This document shows positions 40,740 through 50,595 of a DNA stretch of 64,000 nucleotides, piece by piece (the stretch's first letter is position 1; each line of letters opens with the position of its first letter). The DNA is taken from assembly GCF_017916325.1 (NCBI RefSeq), contig NC_090169.1, forward strand, positions 1-64,000. The letters are read 5' to 3'. The position numbers and the translations under genes were made by a program. This DNA is from Leishmania martiniquensis (taxonomy: Eukaryota > Euglenozoa > Kinetoplastea > Trypanosomatida > Trypanosomatidae). A model generated the notes under the pieces. It worked only from the letters and a program-made list of their open reading frames with translations, did no database searches and had not been told where the DNA came from.

Positions 40740-41396
40740 ATGAAAATTGTTCTGATGGGCGCCCCCGGCTGTGGCAAAGGTACGCAGAGTCCGTATATAC
40801 AGGAACGGTATGGTTTATGCCATCTATCGACGGGCGACATGCTGCGTGACGCGGTCGCGCGGAAGACTGCCAACGGAAAGCTGGCGAAGGACGCGATGGA
40901 TGCGGGCAGGCTGGTTAGTGACGATATTGTGTTCGGCATTGTGAAGGATAGCATCAAGAGCCCCGAGTGCCGCTACGGCTATATCCTAGACGGCTACCCG
41001 CGCACGCTCCAGCAGGCGAAAATGATGGAGGACGCTGGGGAGAAAATAGACAAGGTAATCGATTTCAACGTACCAGACGAGGTCATCCTGAAGCGGACGA
41101 GTGGCCGGTGGATTCACAAGCCGAGCGGGCGCACGTACCACGAGGTGTTCCGCCCTCCGCGCACGCCCGGCAAGGATGACGTGACAGGGGAGGACCTCTA
41201 CCAGCGCCCCGATGATCGCCGCGAGGTGTGCGAAAGGCGCCTGGACATCTATAAGAAAGAGACACGGCCTCTCGCGGACTACTTTACCAAGGGAGGCGTG
41301 TATTCGATGATAAACGCTAACCAAACCGTAGACGAAGTTCGCAAGACTATCGCCGCTCTGCTGGACCCTATCGGCATTGCAACAGGCCTCAAGTGA
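40740..41396 (+). CDS. ADK: Adenylate kinase
   Basis: A 218-aa adenylate kinase catalysing 2 ADP to ATP plus AMP. The Walker A loop GAPGCGKGT is at 7-15 with Lys13, the AMP-site STGD at 30-33 with Arg36, LDGYPRT at 83-89, and the LID segment from about GRW at 122 to the YQRPDD region; all key residues are present. Length fits the long-LID eukaryotic/bacterial class. There is no targeting signal: the protein starts directly at the first beta strand and ends in TGLK, so cytosol is likely. A diverged paralogue lies 4.8 kb downstream. A SIDER2-like element is in the probable 3' UTR. Confidence 0.97.
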   Translation: MKIVLMGAPGCGKGTQSPYIQERYGLCHLSTGDMLRDAVARKTANGKLAKDAMDAGRLVSDDIVFGIVKDSIKSPECRYGYILDGYPRTLQQAKMMEDAGEKIDKVIDFNVPDEVILKRTSGRWIHKPSGRTYHEVFRPPRTPGKDDVTGEDLYQRPDDRREVCERRLDIYKKETRPLADYFTKGGVYSMINANQTVDEVRKTIAALLDPIGIATGLK

Positions 41397-42150
41397 CGCA
41401 GGAGAAAGGAGCAAGGAAGCGCCCTCAGCTTCTAGCTTATGGCAGAGCGTGCACGCTCCCTGCTTATGCTCCTTGAAGCAGGGCATTGCTAATGGGCGAT
41501 GGCCTCTCGGCCCTCTCTTTTTCGCCGCTGTCCACCTTGGTTTTCGACAGGTAATCTCCAGGAGCTATAGTAGTTCAGGTATCCTCCATGAGTATAGCGA
41601 AGTATCTCGCCAGCCGAATGTGTGTCTGTTTGTGCATACCGTCTTTGGGCTGACGGTGAGGCATCTAAGTCTGCGCTGAGCGTCCGGTGAGGTGCTAGGC
41701 GCTGCAGCGCATTTCTTTTGATTACAGTGTGCGCGCGCCTTTTCCTTTTGTGTTTGTGTGAAACATTTTTCATCTTGCCTCGTTGAGATTACGTATCGAA
41801 TTGATGAGTCTCCCTCAGAAAAGGGATGTCGCATGGACGGCATGGGCATGCCGGCGCCCGGGAACATGTGAAAACGGGTCATCAGGGGCAGTAGTGGGAT
41901 GGCTATGGTCCGAGGCATGCCGAATTTTTCTTTTTTCGCGTTTCAGTGCCTTTTCTCGGTAGATGCGCTCCAACTCCGTTGGTCGCGTACGTGTTGCTGT
42001 GTGTGCGCTGACTTTGCCGTAGTCTCTGGCGTCTACTCGTGGATGCACTCCTCCCATTGGGTTTCGGTTCATTGCTCCAGTGTCTTTGTACCTAGTGGGC
42101 CACGGCACCTCCCTTTACTCGCCTCTGATGTTTCCCTTTTCCATTTAGAC

Positions 42151-42761
42151 CTGCGGTCTCGCTACCCCCGATGACAGGAGAGGGATGCTTCAGCGCGTAG
42201 CATTTCATTTGTCCCGCACCCTACCCTATGTGTGCCGTAACCAGGCAACCCCCCTGCCCCTCCTTTGCCCCTGCCGGTGCCAAGCCACCGCGGGTGGTGG
42301 CAGTGCGAGGTCCCTGCTGCACAGAGACGTCAAAGAGACGCGTGACTGCGGAGGCCCGTGCTCAGGTCCTACATGACGCTGCCCGGGTGCGGTGTGCGAC
42401 AGTGAGCGCGTCTGTGCCATCTCTTCGGCGGACAGCACGTCGGCGTGACTCCAGCGCATATCACCCGCCCCTTACACTGCCCACTGGTGTGTGTGCATGT
42501 GTGCTGGGGAAAGCCTGAGGCACCCTGGGAGTCGATGCACCACGTGGCCACTGCCATCGTCGCCGTGGCTGTGAGGCGGCGTGCGGAGCGTGGGTGTGGG
42601 GAGAGTTGGAGGCAGAGGCCGCCCACACCGCAGGCTGCGTCGGCGCGTTGCTGTCAAACACCTGTCTGTACGCCTGCCATTCCACCCCGCGGTGGGCCTA
42701 CGACTGGGCCTGGGCGCGGAATGGAGCTCGTGTGTTGCCTGATAAGGAAACGGACATGTTG
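42151..42761 (+). mobile_element. SIDER2-like retroposon, long copy 4
   Basis: A 611-bp element, virtually identical to 24671-25281 (one visible substitution, T at 42566 against C), in the same orientation and 17,480 bp away. Flanking DNA is unrelated, with left flank CCATTTAGAC and right flank GTGTGGAGAA. It sits downstream of the adenylate kinase gene. The near-identity implies recent duplication or homogenisation, unusual for elements named for their degeneracy. Confidence 0.7.
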
Positions 42762-45139
42762 GTGTGGAGAAAAGGTTGGCGAATAGGGGCGAGGAGTGTC
42801 GCGTTTACGCTCGTGTTTTTGCATATCTTCGTATCCTCCTTCCCTTTGCTTTCACCTTTAGCGTCTGCGGCCTCTTGAGGGGAGCGGGAAGAGAGCATCT
42901 GTGTGCTGCATCTCTTTTCGTGAGTCCTTTTTTGTGATCGGTTAGCTGCGGCCGAAAGCTGATGGTGCGTGCGTCTGCTCATCTCCTCTTCTGTTCGTGT
43001 TTGCGAGACAGCCGTTTCCTTTTCTTTTGCTGTCCGTTGGCGCTCTCAAACGGTGCTGACACCATCATCTCCAATGCAGTGGGGAATGGGCCCGGCTGCG
43101 CAGCTACTGGATGGGGAAGTCCTGGAGACGTGCTCATGGGCACACCTGCCCAGAGAGGGGTGAGCAAGTGTAGACGGCCGGCACTGGAAGGGAGCTCTGG
43201 AAGTATCCAAAGACTATGCTGATCCTTTGAAAGGAGCATAAAAAGGGTTATGCTTCATGTCGGAGAAAGCCTATGCCAGCACTGTCTTGACCTGCTGGCC
43301 CCCGTGCTCCTCTTCGACTTCCCTCTGTGTTTTGTTTTATTTGAAGCGACTTTATTCCTCTGCGGTTGTCATCGATGGGCAATAAGAAAAAGGCAGCATA
43401 GGGAAACGGAAGGGATGAGTAGAGGGGCATTCGTGCTGGTGGTGTTGCCGAAAGCACCTAGTTTCGCTTGATTCTGTCTGACATGCGGTAGGCGTCGTCC
43501 CTTTGTTAGCATGATCATCATACACATCAGGGTGTTTGCGGGGGCGTGCATGAGTGCGTGCTCTGACGAAATCAAGCGAGGCTGCCTTCGTTTGTTGCTT
43601 GGCGCACTCGCGCACGTGTGCCTCTCTTTGCGAACCCTCTGCCTTGGCTAGCTGTCGTTGCTAATAATGCGGCTCTAAGAGCTTGCGATGGAGGATGGCG
43701 TGTGTACTCGAGGGCTCCTGCGGTAGAGGACGGGGCTAGGCTGACGTGCTGAGTACAAGGGCGAACAAAAAAGCATGACGCGCTGTGTGAGATGAATTCT
43801 CGAGCCGTGAACGGACAGCGGGCAGGTTTGGGCAAGATGCGCTTACAGAGCGACAGAATCGGAGCACCTGAAGCGCAGTGCGAACCGTATGCGGCTGAAA
43901 CCCTCCCAGCTTTGCCTTTCATTGTGGGCCTCTGCTTCGTGAATTTCGAGAGCCGGCAGCTTTCGTCTTGTCGCTTTCTATTGGGCGTGTATATTGTCCT
44001 CTTTTGGGGGGAGGGAGGGGGTGGACCTGTCTCCTTGCTCATCCTCTGCTTGTTGCAGAGGCGTTTCTCCCTTTTCGTACCCCTCCCCCCCACTCACACA
44101 CGTCTCGACGCTCGTTGGTGCTCTCTGCATTGAGCCTCAGGTCGGTCATGACCGCGTTTTTCTCATTAGTCGCTCTTTGAGTGTGTCGCTCCTTCCGCTC
44201 CCCCTTCCTTACTTCGAAGAGAGGACGTCTTGCGACTTTGGAGATGTTCGCTTCTGCATTTTCTGTTGCTCTGTGTGTGTCCTCTGTCTTTCACTCTTAC
44301 CGTTTTCATCTGACGCGCCCCTCACTTTGCTTTCCCTCTTCTTTGCGGCCTGCTCGAGTGCTCTCTCTCCGCGCACGATGACCCTTCGCCCCTCTCCCAG
44401 TTTTTCTGACCGACTGTCCTCGGCATCCGCTGTCTATGTGCCCTTCCTCCCTACCACACGAGCACGTACGCACGCACACACACGCAGAGAGAGACACACA
44501 TCTCTCTCTCTTTTGCTCTCATCACTGTCTCCCTTTTTATGGCATTGTTTCTTCACCTTCTCCTTTCGTATACGCCAACGCAGACGACAAGAAGAAAACT
44601 AACACTGAGTGCATGTCACATATCTCGTGTCTTCTGCCTCCTTACTCGTTTCCTTTCCTTCACGCTCTCTTCTGCCTTCCCCCTCCTCCTCTTCCTCTTT
44701 CTCCTGCGTAGTTTGCATTTCGGCTAAGCTGAAGTGGAAAGGCAAGCACGCGGGATCTACGGATGGAGGCCATCCATCTCGTCTGTCGCTATCGTTTTTG
44801 TTGATGTTCTGCTCTTCATTTCTTGTCTGTGTTGATACCGTCTCCGCTCCTCTCTGATTCTCGTGAGGCTGGATATGTTCATATCGGTGTTTCGTATAGT
44901 GTCGTTGCGCAGACACCGGGTCTGAGTGCGTGCTGTTTTTTCTTCGTGAAAGGAGAGTGGCGGGGCCGGCAGCGCTTTTTTTTTTGAGAATCGATCTCCG
45001 GCTGTGCGACGTCTTGTATTTGTTCGAATAGTGGTACTGCCTGGCGCACTGTGGGCGGGCCTGCGACCTTTCTTCCATCGTCGTCGTTTCCGCGTGAAGC
45101 CCAAAAGGGATGGCCAGAAGCAAGAAGACACGCCCCCTA

Positions 45140-45192
45140 CCCCCTTCGCCTTCTCGTCTCCGCGGGCGCTCTCTCTCTTTCGCTCTTCGTAG
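45140..45192 (+). promoter_or_regulatory. Probable spliced-leader acceptor before the small ORF
   Basis: A dense pyrimidine tract (CCCCTTCGCCTTCTCGTCTC, then CTCTCTCTTTCGCTCTTCGT) ends in AG at 45191-45192, about 111 nt before an ATG opening an 83-codon frame. Confidence 0.55.
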
Positions 45193-45303
45193 GTGGTCTC
45201 CCCACAAAGACAAACTCGACAAGAAAAAAAAGTGAAACACACACACGGCCATCGCCTCTTAGCGCGAAGTGAAAAGAAGAAGAGGGAGCGACATGGGAGA
45301 GCC

Positions 45304-45555
45304 ATGCGCGAACATGTCGACCTTTTCGTCTTGCACGAAATTGGGTTGGTTGCGTACCACAAGCCACGTCTTTGCGGTCTGTGGCGCTTAGAGTATCGGA
45401 AAGTGCACCCGAATGCCATCTTTATTTCGCATCGAGTCTTCTGGCTCCGAAAAACGCCCCAGCGTGTGGAATCACTTGCGGTGACTTTTCGACTCGTCGA
45501 CGCGCACCATGCACCGCCGTGTAGCAAAGGTGCAGTCACCGTATACCATCAGTGA
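45304..45555 (+). CDS. Small candidate protein, 83 aa
   Basis: An 83-aa frame starting MREHVDLFVLHEIGLVAYHK and ending TVYHQ. The composition is balanced, with alternating hydrophobic and basic residues (for example GLWRLEYRKVHPNAIFISHR), unlike the low-complexity chance frames around it, and it follows a good splice acceptor with a short 5' UTR. I do not recognise it; the size and basic character would suit a mitochondrial or ribosome-associated protein, which is a guess. A long antisense frame overlaps but lacks these features. Confidence 0.45.
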   Translation: MREHVDLFVLHEIGLVAYHKPRLCGLWRLEYRKVHPNAIFISHRVFWLRKTPQRVESLAVTFRLVDAHHAPPCSKGAVTVYHQ

Positions 45556-46180
45556 CACCAGCTCTCAGCGGCGGTGCGCAAGATGATGAGAGACCGCCTG
45601 CGGCCGCTCATTATCACTCTGCCCATGACAGGATGCACTTCTTTGAGTTGCTTGCTCTCTATTTCTTCCTCTCTGTGCTCCTTCCCGTATTCTGCGATGT
45701 GCTCTGCAACACCGCTGTCAGTTGCCGAGCAAAGGCTCACCTGCTGCAGAGGGACGTGCGCGGAGCCAGTGCTGCGAATGTTGAGCGGAAGCAACGAAAA
45801 AAAAGTCGCGCACCATCCTCCTTCTCTGACCTAGTGCCCGTTGCAAACTTGAATCGTCGAGGTCCTGTTCTTTCGATTCTGGGTCGCCCCTCTCGTTGTG
45901 GGAACTGACGCAGCCGTGCTTGGGGGACGAGTGTCTCGCAAGCCACAAAAGCATTTTGATATAGGCCGCGGCCCCTGCCGCTGGCGATCGATCTTCTCCC
46001 TCATCTTGCATAGGCACCGAAGAGGAGAGGGACACGTGTGGACTCGACGGGGCCGCCGTGCTCTCATGAGCGCACGTGCCCAGCGCACGTCGTTTTCCTC
46101 TGCGGTGCTTGTGCTCTTTTGTGAGGATAGTGGACAGTGAGTAGAGGGGGTGAGCTCAGCTCTGATTGCGCGTGTACGCG
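45556..46180. other. Intergenic region before the adenylate kinase paralogue
   Basis: About 625 bp with no supported gene. Pyrimidine-rich patches at about 45650-45690 may serve trans-splicing. Confidence 0.5.
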
Positions 46181-46870
46181 ATGAAGATTGTGCTGGAAGG
46201 GCCCCCGCAAGGTGGCAAGACGACCGTCGCGTTAGTGGCGAAAGAGCGCTACGGCCTCTGCTACGTATCCACGAGTGAGGCCGTACGAAATGCGGTGCAC
46301 CTCGGCAGTAGCGCCTACAGCGCAGAGCTGAAGCATCTGATCGACAACGACGAGCTCATTTCAGACTCACTTCTGGTGAAAGTTGTCGCCGAGGCCACGA
46401 GGCGGCCGGACTGCATCAATGGCTTCTTGCTGGACGGCTTTCCACGCACCCGCAAACAGTCGAGGCTGCTGCAGGATTTGGAGAACGTCAACGTCGACAA
46501 GGTGGTAGAGTTGGAGATTTCGGATAAGGAGCTACAGACTCGCTTCGGTGGCCGGTGGTACCACCCCAAGTCCGAGCGCCTCTACCATACTCTCTACAAC
46601 CCACCCCTGGTGGCCGGCAAAGACGACGACACCGGTGAGCCGCTGGAGCAACGCCCCGAGGACAGACCGGAGACGATCTTGCAGCGCATGCACGAGTATC
46701 GCCAGCAGCTCAGCGAGCTGCGGAGCACCTTTGCAAGTGATGTGTGGGCGACTGTGGAGGCAAACGGCAATGTGGAGTCTGTGCGAAACAATGTCTTTGC
46801 GGTACTTGACCCTTTGTACATCGCCCAAATCTCCAAGAAGGCGGCGAAGTCGTGGTGGAAACTGTGGTGA
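46181..46870 (+). CDS. Diverged adenylate kinase-like protein
   Basis: A 229-aa paralogue of the kinase at 40740. The fold is recognisable: LDGFPRT at 84-90, FGGRWYHPKSERLYH at the LID, and a conserved KDDDTGEPLEQRPEDRPE stretch. The Walker A loop is altered to GPPQGGKTT (7-15): Lys13 is kept, but the usual Pro-Gly-x-Gly-Lys-Gly-Thr is not. The AMP-site STGD is STSE, while Arg36 is kept. ATP binding is plausible, but nucleotide specificity may have changed. The C-terminus is a distinctive basic/aromatic tail (KKAAKSWWKLW). The frame opens at a TTG (46166); the ATG at 46181 starts at the same MKIVL position as the paralogue, which supports that start. Confidence 0.9.
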   Translation: MKIVLEGPPQGGKTTVALVAKERYGLCYVSTSEAVRNAVHLGSSAYSAELKHLIDNDELISDSLLVKVVAEATRRPDCINGFLLDGFPRTRKQSRLLQDLENVNVDKVVELEISDKELQTRFGGRWYHPKSERLYHTLYNPPLVAGKDDDTGEPLEQRPEDRPETILQRMHEYRQQLSELRSTFASDVWATVEANGNVESVRNNVFAVLDPLYIAQISKKAAKSWWKLW

Positions 46871-47902
46871 GCGTGCCATCAGCAAGCCTCTGCTCGTGGC
46901 TGGGGGGCCGATGCTGGACGGCAGACAAAGCGTTATGAAGGAGGCGGTGCTAATAGAACAGTGTGCACACGCCTACTGAGGGAGAGCTTGACCAAAGAAA
47001 CGCAAAGGAAAGGACCGCAGTGGCTGCGTCCTCACACACCACAGCGCACACCCACGCGCAGGCGGGCTTATGCATATGTGCGCACCTGTGCCTTCTCGCA
47101 ATCTCAGGACGAAACCGCCGCCTTTTCTCCCCACGTGCGCATGTAGCTGATCTCGGGTGCTCTTTGTTGATAGCATCGTCGCCATCACAAACACGAGCAC
47201 TCGCAGGCATGCGCAAAAAAAAAGGTTCGCTTTTAGCGTATTGGGATGACTGCAGAGCGCTGCCAGATGAGTGCGCGCGCATGTATGGGGGACCTCGTGA
47301 AGGTTTGACCTTTGGAATGGAAGTGTTCCATTAGGGTTAACCAGCGAACACCTCTATGCCCTTCATTATCTGCTGACCCCTGCGGCCTCTTTGAGGCTTC
47401 GCTAATGCAGAAGGGGGCGTGCTAAAAGCAACGACTGGGGACGGCGAGACGCACACAGAAGGGCCGAGAGAACATGCCTCGCAGCTCAGGGCCAACAGAA
47501 CACTCGGTACCAGAGACACGCAGTCGGCATTTCATGTAGCGAATGCGCTCTTTTCCGTTCGACTCTCCAAGCCGCCGCCACTGCACCTCTCGTAACCACC
47601 GCAGTGGGCAGTCGTTGGATGTCCGGACTTCTCTCTTCTTCATTGTTTGTGTTGGCGCATTCGTACTTTCGGTTTCTCTTCCTCCCCCTCCCCTCCCCCC
47701 AGCCTCACTCACAGAACACGGGCTCGCCACGTTTCTTCGAAACGGGCAACGCCGCAGTGTGTTTCTATTGCCACGCCGCTCGTCAGTTGGGCTGACTGCG
47801 CCGGCAGCCACTCTGAAGCGGACACCGAAATAGGACAAGAGTGCGAAACACGGAGAACCCGCCATAGGCACAGGGGCGCACGCGGAGTAGGCCCGCTTTC
47901 CG
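46871..47902. other. Intergenic region AK paralogue to MDH cluster
   Basis: About 1 kb with no supported gene. A strongly pyrimidine-rich stretch at about 47625-47705 precedes the first MDH-like gene. Confidence 0.55.
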
Positions 47903-48931
47903 ATGGGCTTCTTCCTCCGGCGCTTTCCGGCGGCGCTGAAGAAGGGCAAAGTGGTACTCTTTGGCTGTAATAGCGTGGTAGGCCATCCACTTTCACTCCT
48001 GCTCAAGATCCACCCGCTCGTAGAGGAGCTGGTGTGCTGCAGTACCATCGCTGATGGCGACATGCCTAGCCTCGGTATTGCCACGGACCTCTCTCACGTC
48101 GATACCTTGCCGAAAGTGCGTTACGCCACCGACGAGGGGCAGTGGCCAGCGTTGCTCTGCGATGCGCAGCTCATCCTTCTGTGCTTTGGCAGCAACTTCG
48201 ACCCTGTCCGCACCGATAGCGACACCGCCCTCAGAGCATCCACTCCGACCTTGCGTCGTGTCACGGCCGCGATCGTGTCCTCTGGCACGCAGGGGAACAT
48301 TGCTGTCGTCTCGAGTCCTGTGAACGCTCTCACCCCGCTCTGCGCAGAGCTTCTAAAGGCGTCAGGCAAATTCGACCCCCGAAAGCTCTTCGGCGTCACC
48401 ACACTCGATGTAATGCGCACTCGAAAGCTCGTGTCCGCGGCACTGCACATGAACCCATACGACGTTAACGTGCCCGTTGTTGGAGGACGCGGCGGGGTTA
48501 CAGCGTGTCCGCTGATTGCCCAGACTGGACTGCGTATACCTTTCGAAGATATCATTCGCATATCCTGCGAAGTGCAAAGTTACGGGGTGCCTTTCGAGGC
48601 TGCAGTGGGTGCCGCCTCGCACGACAAGCTGAGCAGAGAGGTGGCACCGCCTGTGGCTCTTGGCCTTGCTTACGCTGCCTGCGACTTCTCTCTCTCACTG
48701 CTCAAGGCGCGTCGCGGCGACGTCGGCATTGTCGAGTGTGCTCTTGTGGAGTCCACCATGAGGGCTGAGACGCCATTCTTCAGCTCGCGGGTGGAGCTGG
48801 GCCCTGACGGCGTGCAGCGTATTTTTCCCATGGGTGCGCTGACGTCCTACGAGCACGAGCTCATTGAGGCAGCTGTACCGGAGCTCGCGAGGGATGTACA
48901 GGCAGGGATCGAGGCTGCCGCCAGGTTGTGA
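47903..48931 (+). CDS. Malate dehydrogenase-like protein, probable pseudoenzyme (MDH cluster gene 1)
   Basis: A 342-aa member of the NAD-dependent malate dehydrogenase family. Overall alignment with the intact genes downstream is clear ([39 protein letters not shown]). However, catalytic residues are changed: the active-site GGHSG is GGRGG, so the proton-relay His is Arg196; its partner Asp169 and Arg172 remain. The RKPGMTR substrate loop is replaced by NFDPVRTDSD, losing the first Arg. The substrate Asn of TNPVN is Ser138. The NAD loop GAAGGIG is GCNSVVG. Malate oxidation is therefore unlikely. The basic N-terminus (MGFFLRRFPAALKKGK) could be a short mitochondrial presequence. The reading frame is full length and intact, so it appears maintained, not decaying. 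Confidence 0.88.
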   Translation: MGFFLRRFPAALKKGKVVLFGCNSVVGHPLSLLLKIHPLVEELVCCSTIADGDMPSLGIATDLSHVDTLPKVRYATDEGQWPALLCDAQLILLCFGSNFDPVRTDSDTALRASTPTLRRVTAAIVSSGTQGNIAVVSSPVNALTPLCAELLKASGKFDPRKLFGVTTLDVMRTRKLVSAALHMNPYDVNVPVVGGRGGVTACPLIAQTGLRIPFEDIIRISCEVQSYGVPFEAAVGAASHDKLSREVAPPVALGLAYAACDFSLSLLKARRGDVGIVECALVESTMRAETPFFSSRVELGPDGVQRIFPMGALTSYEHELIEAAVPELARDVQAGIEAAARL

Positions 48932-49641
48932 GGATCCTTGGTGCGTTGTCGATAAAATGGTGGTAGACGAAGGGGGACGAGGTAGGCTCGGGATGCGGTT
49001 GTGGCCGTCTCTCGAGAAGTCGTCTTCCTCCCTATCTCTCAAGGTCGACGATGGCTGTTGGTGCATGGGTGTGCTTCTTCTGGTCGTGTTCATGTCTTCT
49101 CACAAATCTCTCGGAGCGCACTTGATGGAGGGGGTGGACTGGGTCTCGCTCTCTGGCAAACATTCGTCCACCACACAAAAGCGACCGTGCTGCCTGCCGT
49201 GCGGGGGACTACTTGTCAGGTGCGGCCCGTCACGCCAGCATCACCGCCGCCCTCTCTACCTTCCTCCCCCCAATCCACGTGTGCTTACGTGCTTCTTTCT
49301 CTCTACGGACCACTTGTGGCTCCACGGCGCACGTTTATTCCACGCAGACTGCGGCGCTGCTATCGAGAAAGTGACGCAGGCAATCCGCACTTGCACGCAG
49401 CAGGAGGACGTGATGTTGCATGAGCGGGATCAACTACGCACGACGAGATGGACATGCGCCCTTCTCTCTGCCTTTACCTCTCTTCCTCCGCCCGAAAAGG
49501 TTTCTCTCGAGAACGTAAGCGACAACACCTCTCACCACTGCAAGTGCAAGACAGACCCCTCACCCTGTACGATTTACCTCACTTCCCCCAACCGGCACTC
49601 GTAAGCGGTGATCTCCACTCCCATTCTTGCAACTCCTCACA
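48932..49641. other. Intergenic region MDH1-MDH2
   Basis: About 710 bp with no supported gene. Pyrimidine stretches near 49240-49310 and 49458-49500 could direct trans-splicing. Confidence 0.55.
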
Positions 49642-50595
49642 ATGCGCTGCACGGAGGCGTGCTTCTCCCGCGTCGCTGTGCTCGGTGCTGCCGGCGGCAT
49701 CGGCCAGCCTCTCTCTCTCCTCCTCAAGAATAACAAGTACGTGACGGAAATGAAGCTGTATGACGTCAAGGGCGTCCTTGGCGTGGCTGCCGACCTCTCA
49801 CACATCTGCACCCCACCAGGGGTCACCGGCTACCCAAAGGATGAGCTGGCAAAGGCGGTCGAAGGTGCTGAGCTTGTGGTGATCCCTGCCGGCATGCCGC
49901 GTAAGCCGGGCATGACGCGCGACGATCTGTTCAACATCAACGCTGGCATTGTGCGCGATCTTGTCGTTGCCGTTGGCACACACGCGCCAAATGCGATCAT
50001 CGGTGTCATCACCAACCCCGTCAACAGCACCGTGCCAGTCGCTGCTGAGGCGCTGAAGAAGCTCGGTGTGTACAATCCTCGCAAGCTGTTTGGTGTCACC
50101 ACACTCGACGTTGTCCGTGCCCGCACCTTCGTCGCAGAAGCGGTCGGCCAGCGCCCGATGGACGTCCACGTCCCGGTCGTTGGTGGCCACAGCGGTGAGA
50201 CGATTGTGCCGCTTCTGTCCGGCTTCCCGTCGCTGTCTGAAGAGCAGGTGCAGCAGCTGACGCACCGCATCCAGTTCGGCGGTGATGAGGTGGTGAAGGC
50301 CAAGGACGGCGCTGGCTCGGCGACGCTGTCCATGGCGCACGCGGGTAACGCGTGGGCGACGGCGGTGCTGCGCGCTCTCAGCGGTGAGAAGGGTATCGTC
50401 GAGTGCACGTATGTGGAGTGCACTGTGGAGCCGTCGTGCGCCTTTTTCAGTACCCCGGTTCAGTTGGGCAAGGACGGCATCGACAAGATTCATTGTGTGC
50501 CGAAGCTGAGCGCATACGAGGAAAAGCTGATGGCTAAGTGCTTGGAGGAGCTACAGAAGAACATCAAAAAGGGGGCCGAATTCGGAAAGGCGTAA
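49642..50595 (+). CDS. MDH: Malate dehydrogenase, catalytically intact (MDH cluster gene 2)
   Basis: A 317-aa NAD-dependent malate dehydrogenase of the bacterial/mitochondrial type, interconverting malate and oxaloacetate. NAD loop GAAGGIG at 15-21; Asp41 ends the second strand (NAD over NADP); substrate arginines Arg87 and Arg93 (RKPGMTR); Asn125; catalytic Asp156 and His183 (TTLD, GGHSG); Arg159. All are present. Residues 87-210 are encoded by a 373-bp tract identical to MDH gene 4. The short N-terminal MRCTEACFSR could be a trypanosomatid-style mini-presequence; there is no glycosomal SKL (end FGKA). The frame opens at a TTG (49627), but the ATG at 49642 is the natural start and matches the start register of genes 3 and 4. 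Confidence 0.96.
   Translation: MRCTEACFSRVAVLGAAGGIGQPLSLLLKNNKYVTEMKLYDVKGVLGVAADLSHICTPPGVTGYPKDELAKAVEGAELVVIPAGMPRKPGMTRDDLFNINAGIVRDLVVAVGTHAPNAIIGVITNPVNSTVPVAAEALKKLGVYNPRKLFGVTTLDVVRARTFVAEAVGQRPMDVHVPVVGGHSGETIVPLLSGFPSLSEEQVQQLTHRIQFGGDEVVKAKDGAGSATLSMAHAGNAWATAVLRALSGEKGIVECTYVECTVEPSCAFFSTPVQLGKDGIDKIHCVPKLSAYEEKLMAKCLEELQKNIKKGAEFGKA
49900..50272 (+). repeat. 373-bp tract shared with MDH gene 4
   Basis: Identical to 57993-58365 by direct reading and in frame. It covers codons 87-210, including every substrate-binding and catalytic residue, while flanking coding sequence diverges at once on both sides. This is the expected mark of recent gene conversion. Confidence 0.93.

Larger units (their letters stand above)
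41397..45303. other. Long intergenic region with SIDER-like element
   Basis: A 3.9-kb gap. It contains the SIDER2-like element 42151-42761. From about 43960 to 44710 the plus strand is strongly pyrimidine-rich, and long open frames there (for example about 200 codons from 43994) are low-complexity Ser/Leu/Phe/Cys translations, not credible proteins. A possible decayed gene could be hidden here, but I cannot see one. Confidence 0.6.

Noticed and set aside
43994..44602. A 202-codon plus-strand frame
   Set aside because: Low-complexity Ser/Leu/Phe/Cys composition from polypyrimidine DNA, which more likely serves trans-splicing.
44757..45539. A 260-codon minus-strand frame in the adenylate kinase gap
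   Set aside because: Arg/Ser/Lys-rich reverse reading of a pyrimidine-rich intergenic region, on the wrong strand for this gene array; the short plus-strand frame at 45304 is the better candidate.
47330..47342. An interstitial TTAGGGTTAA
   Set aside because: Only one and a half telomere units, which is expected by chance in 64 kb.
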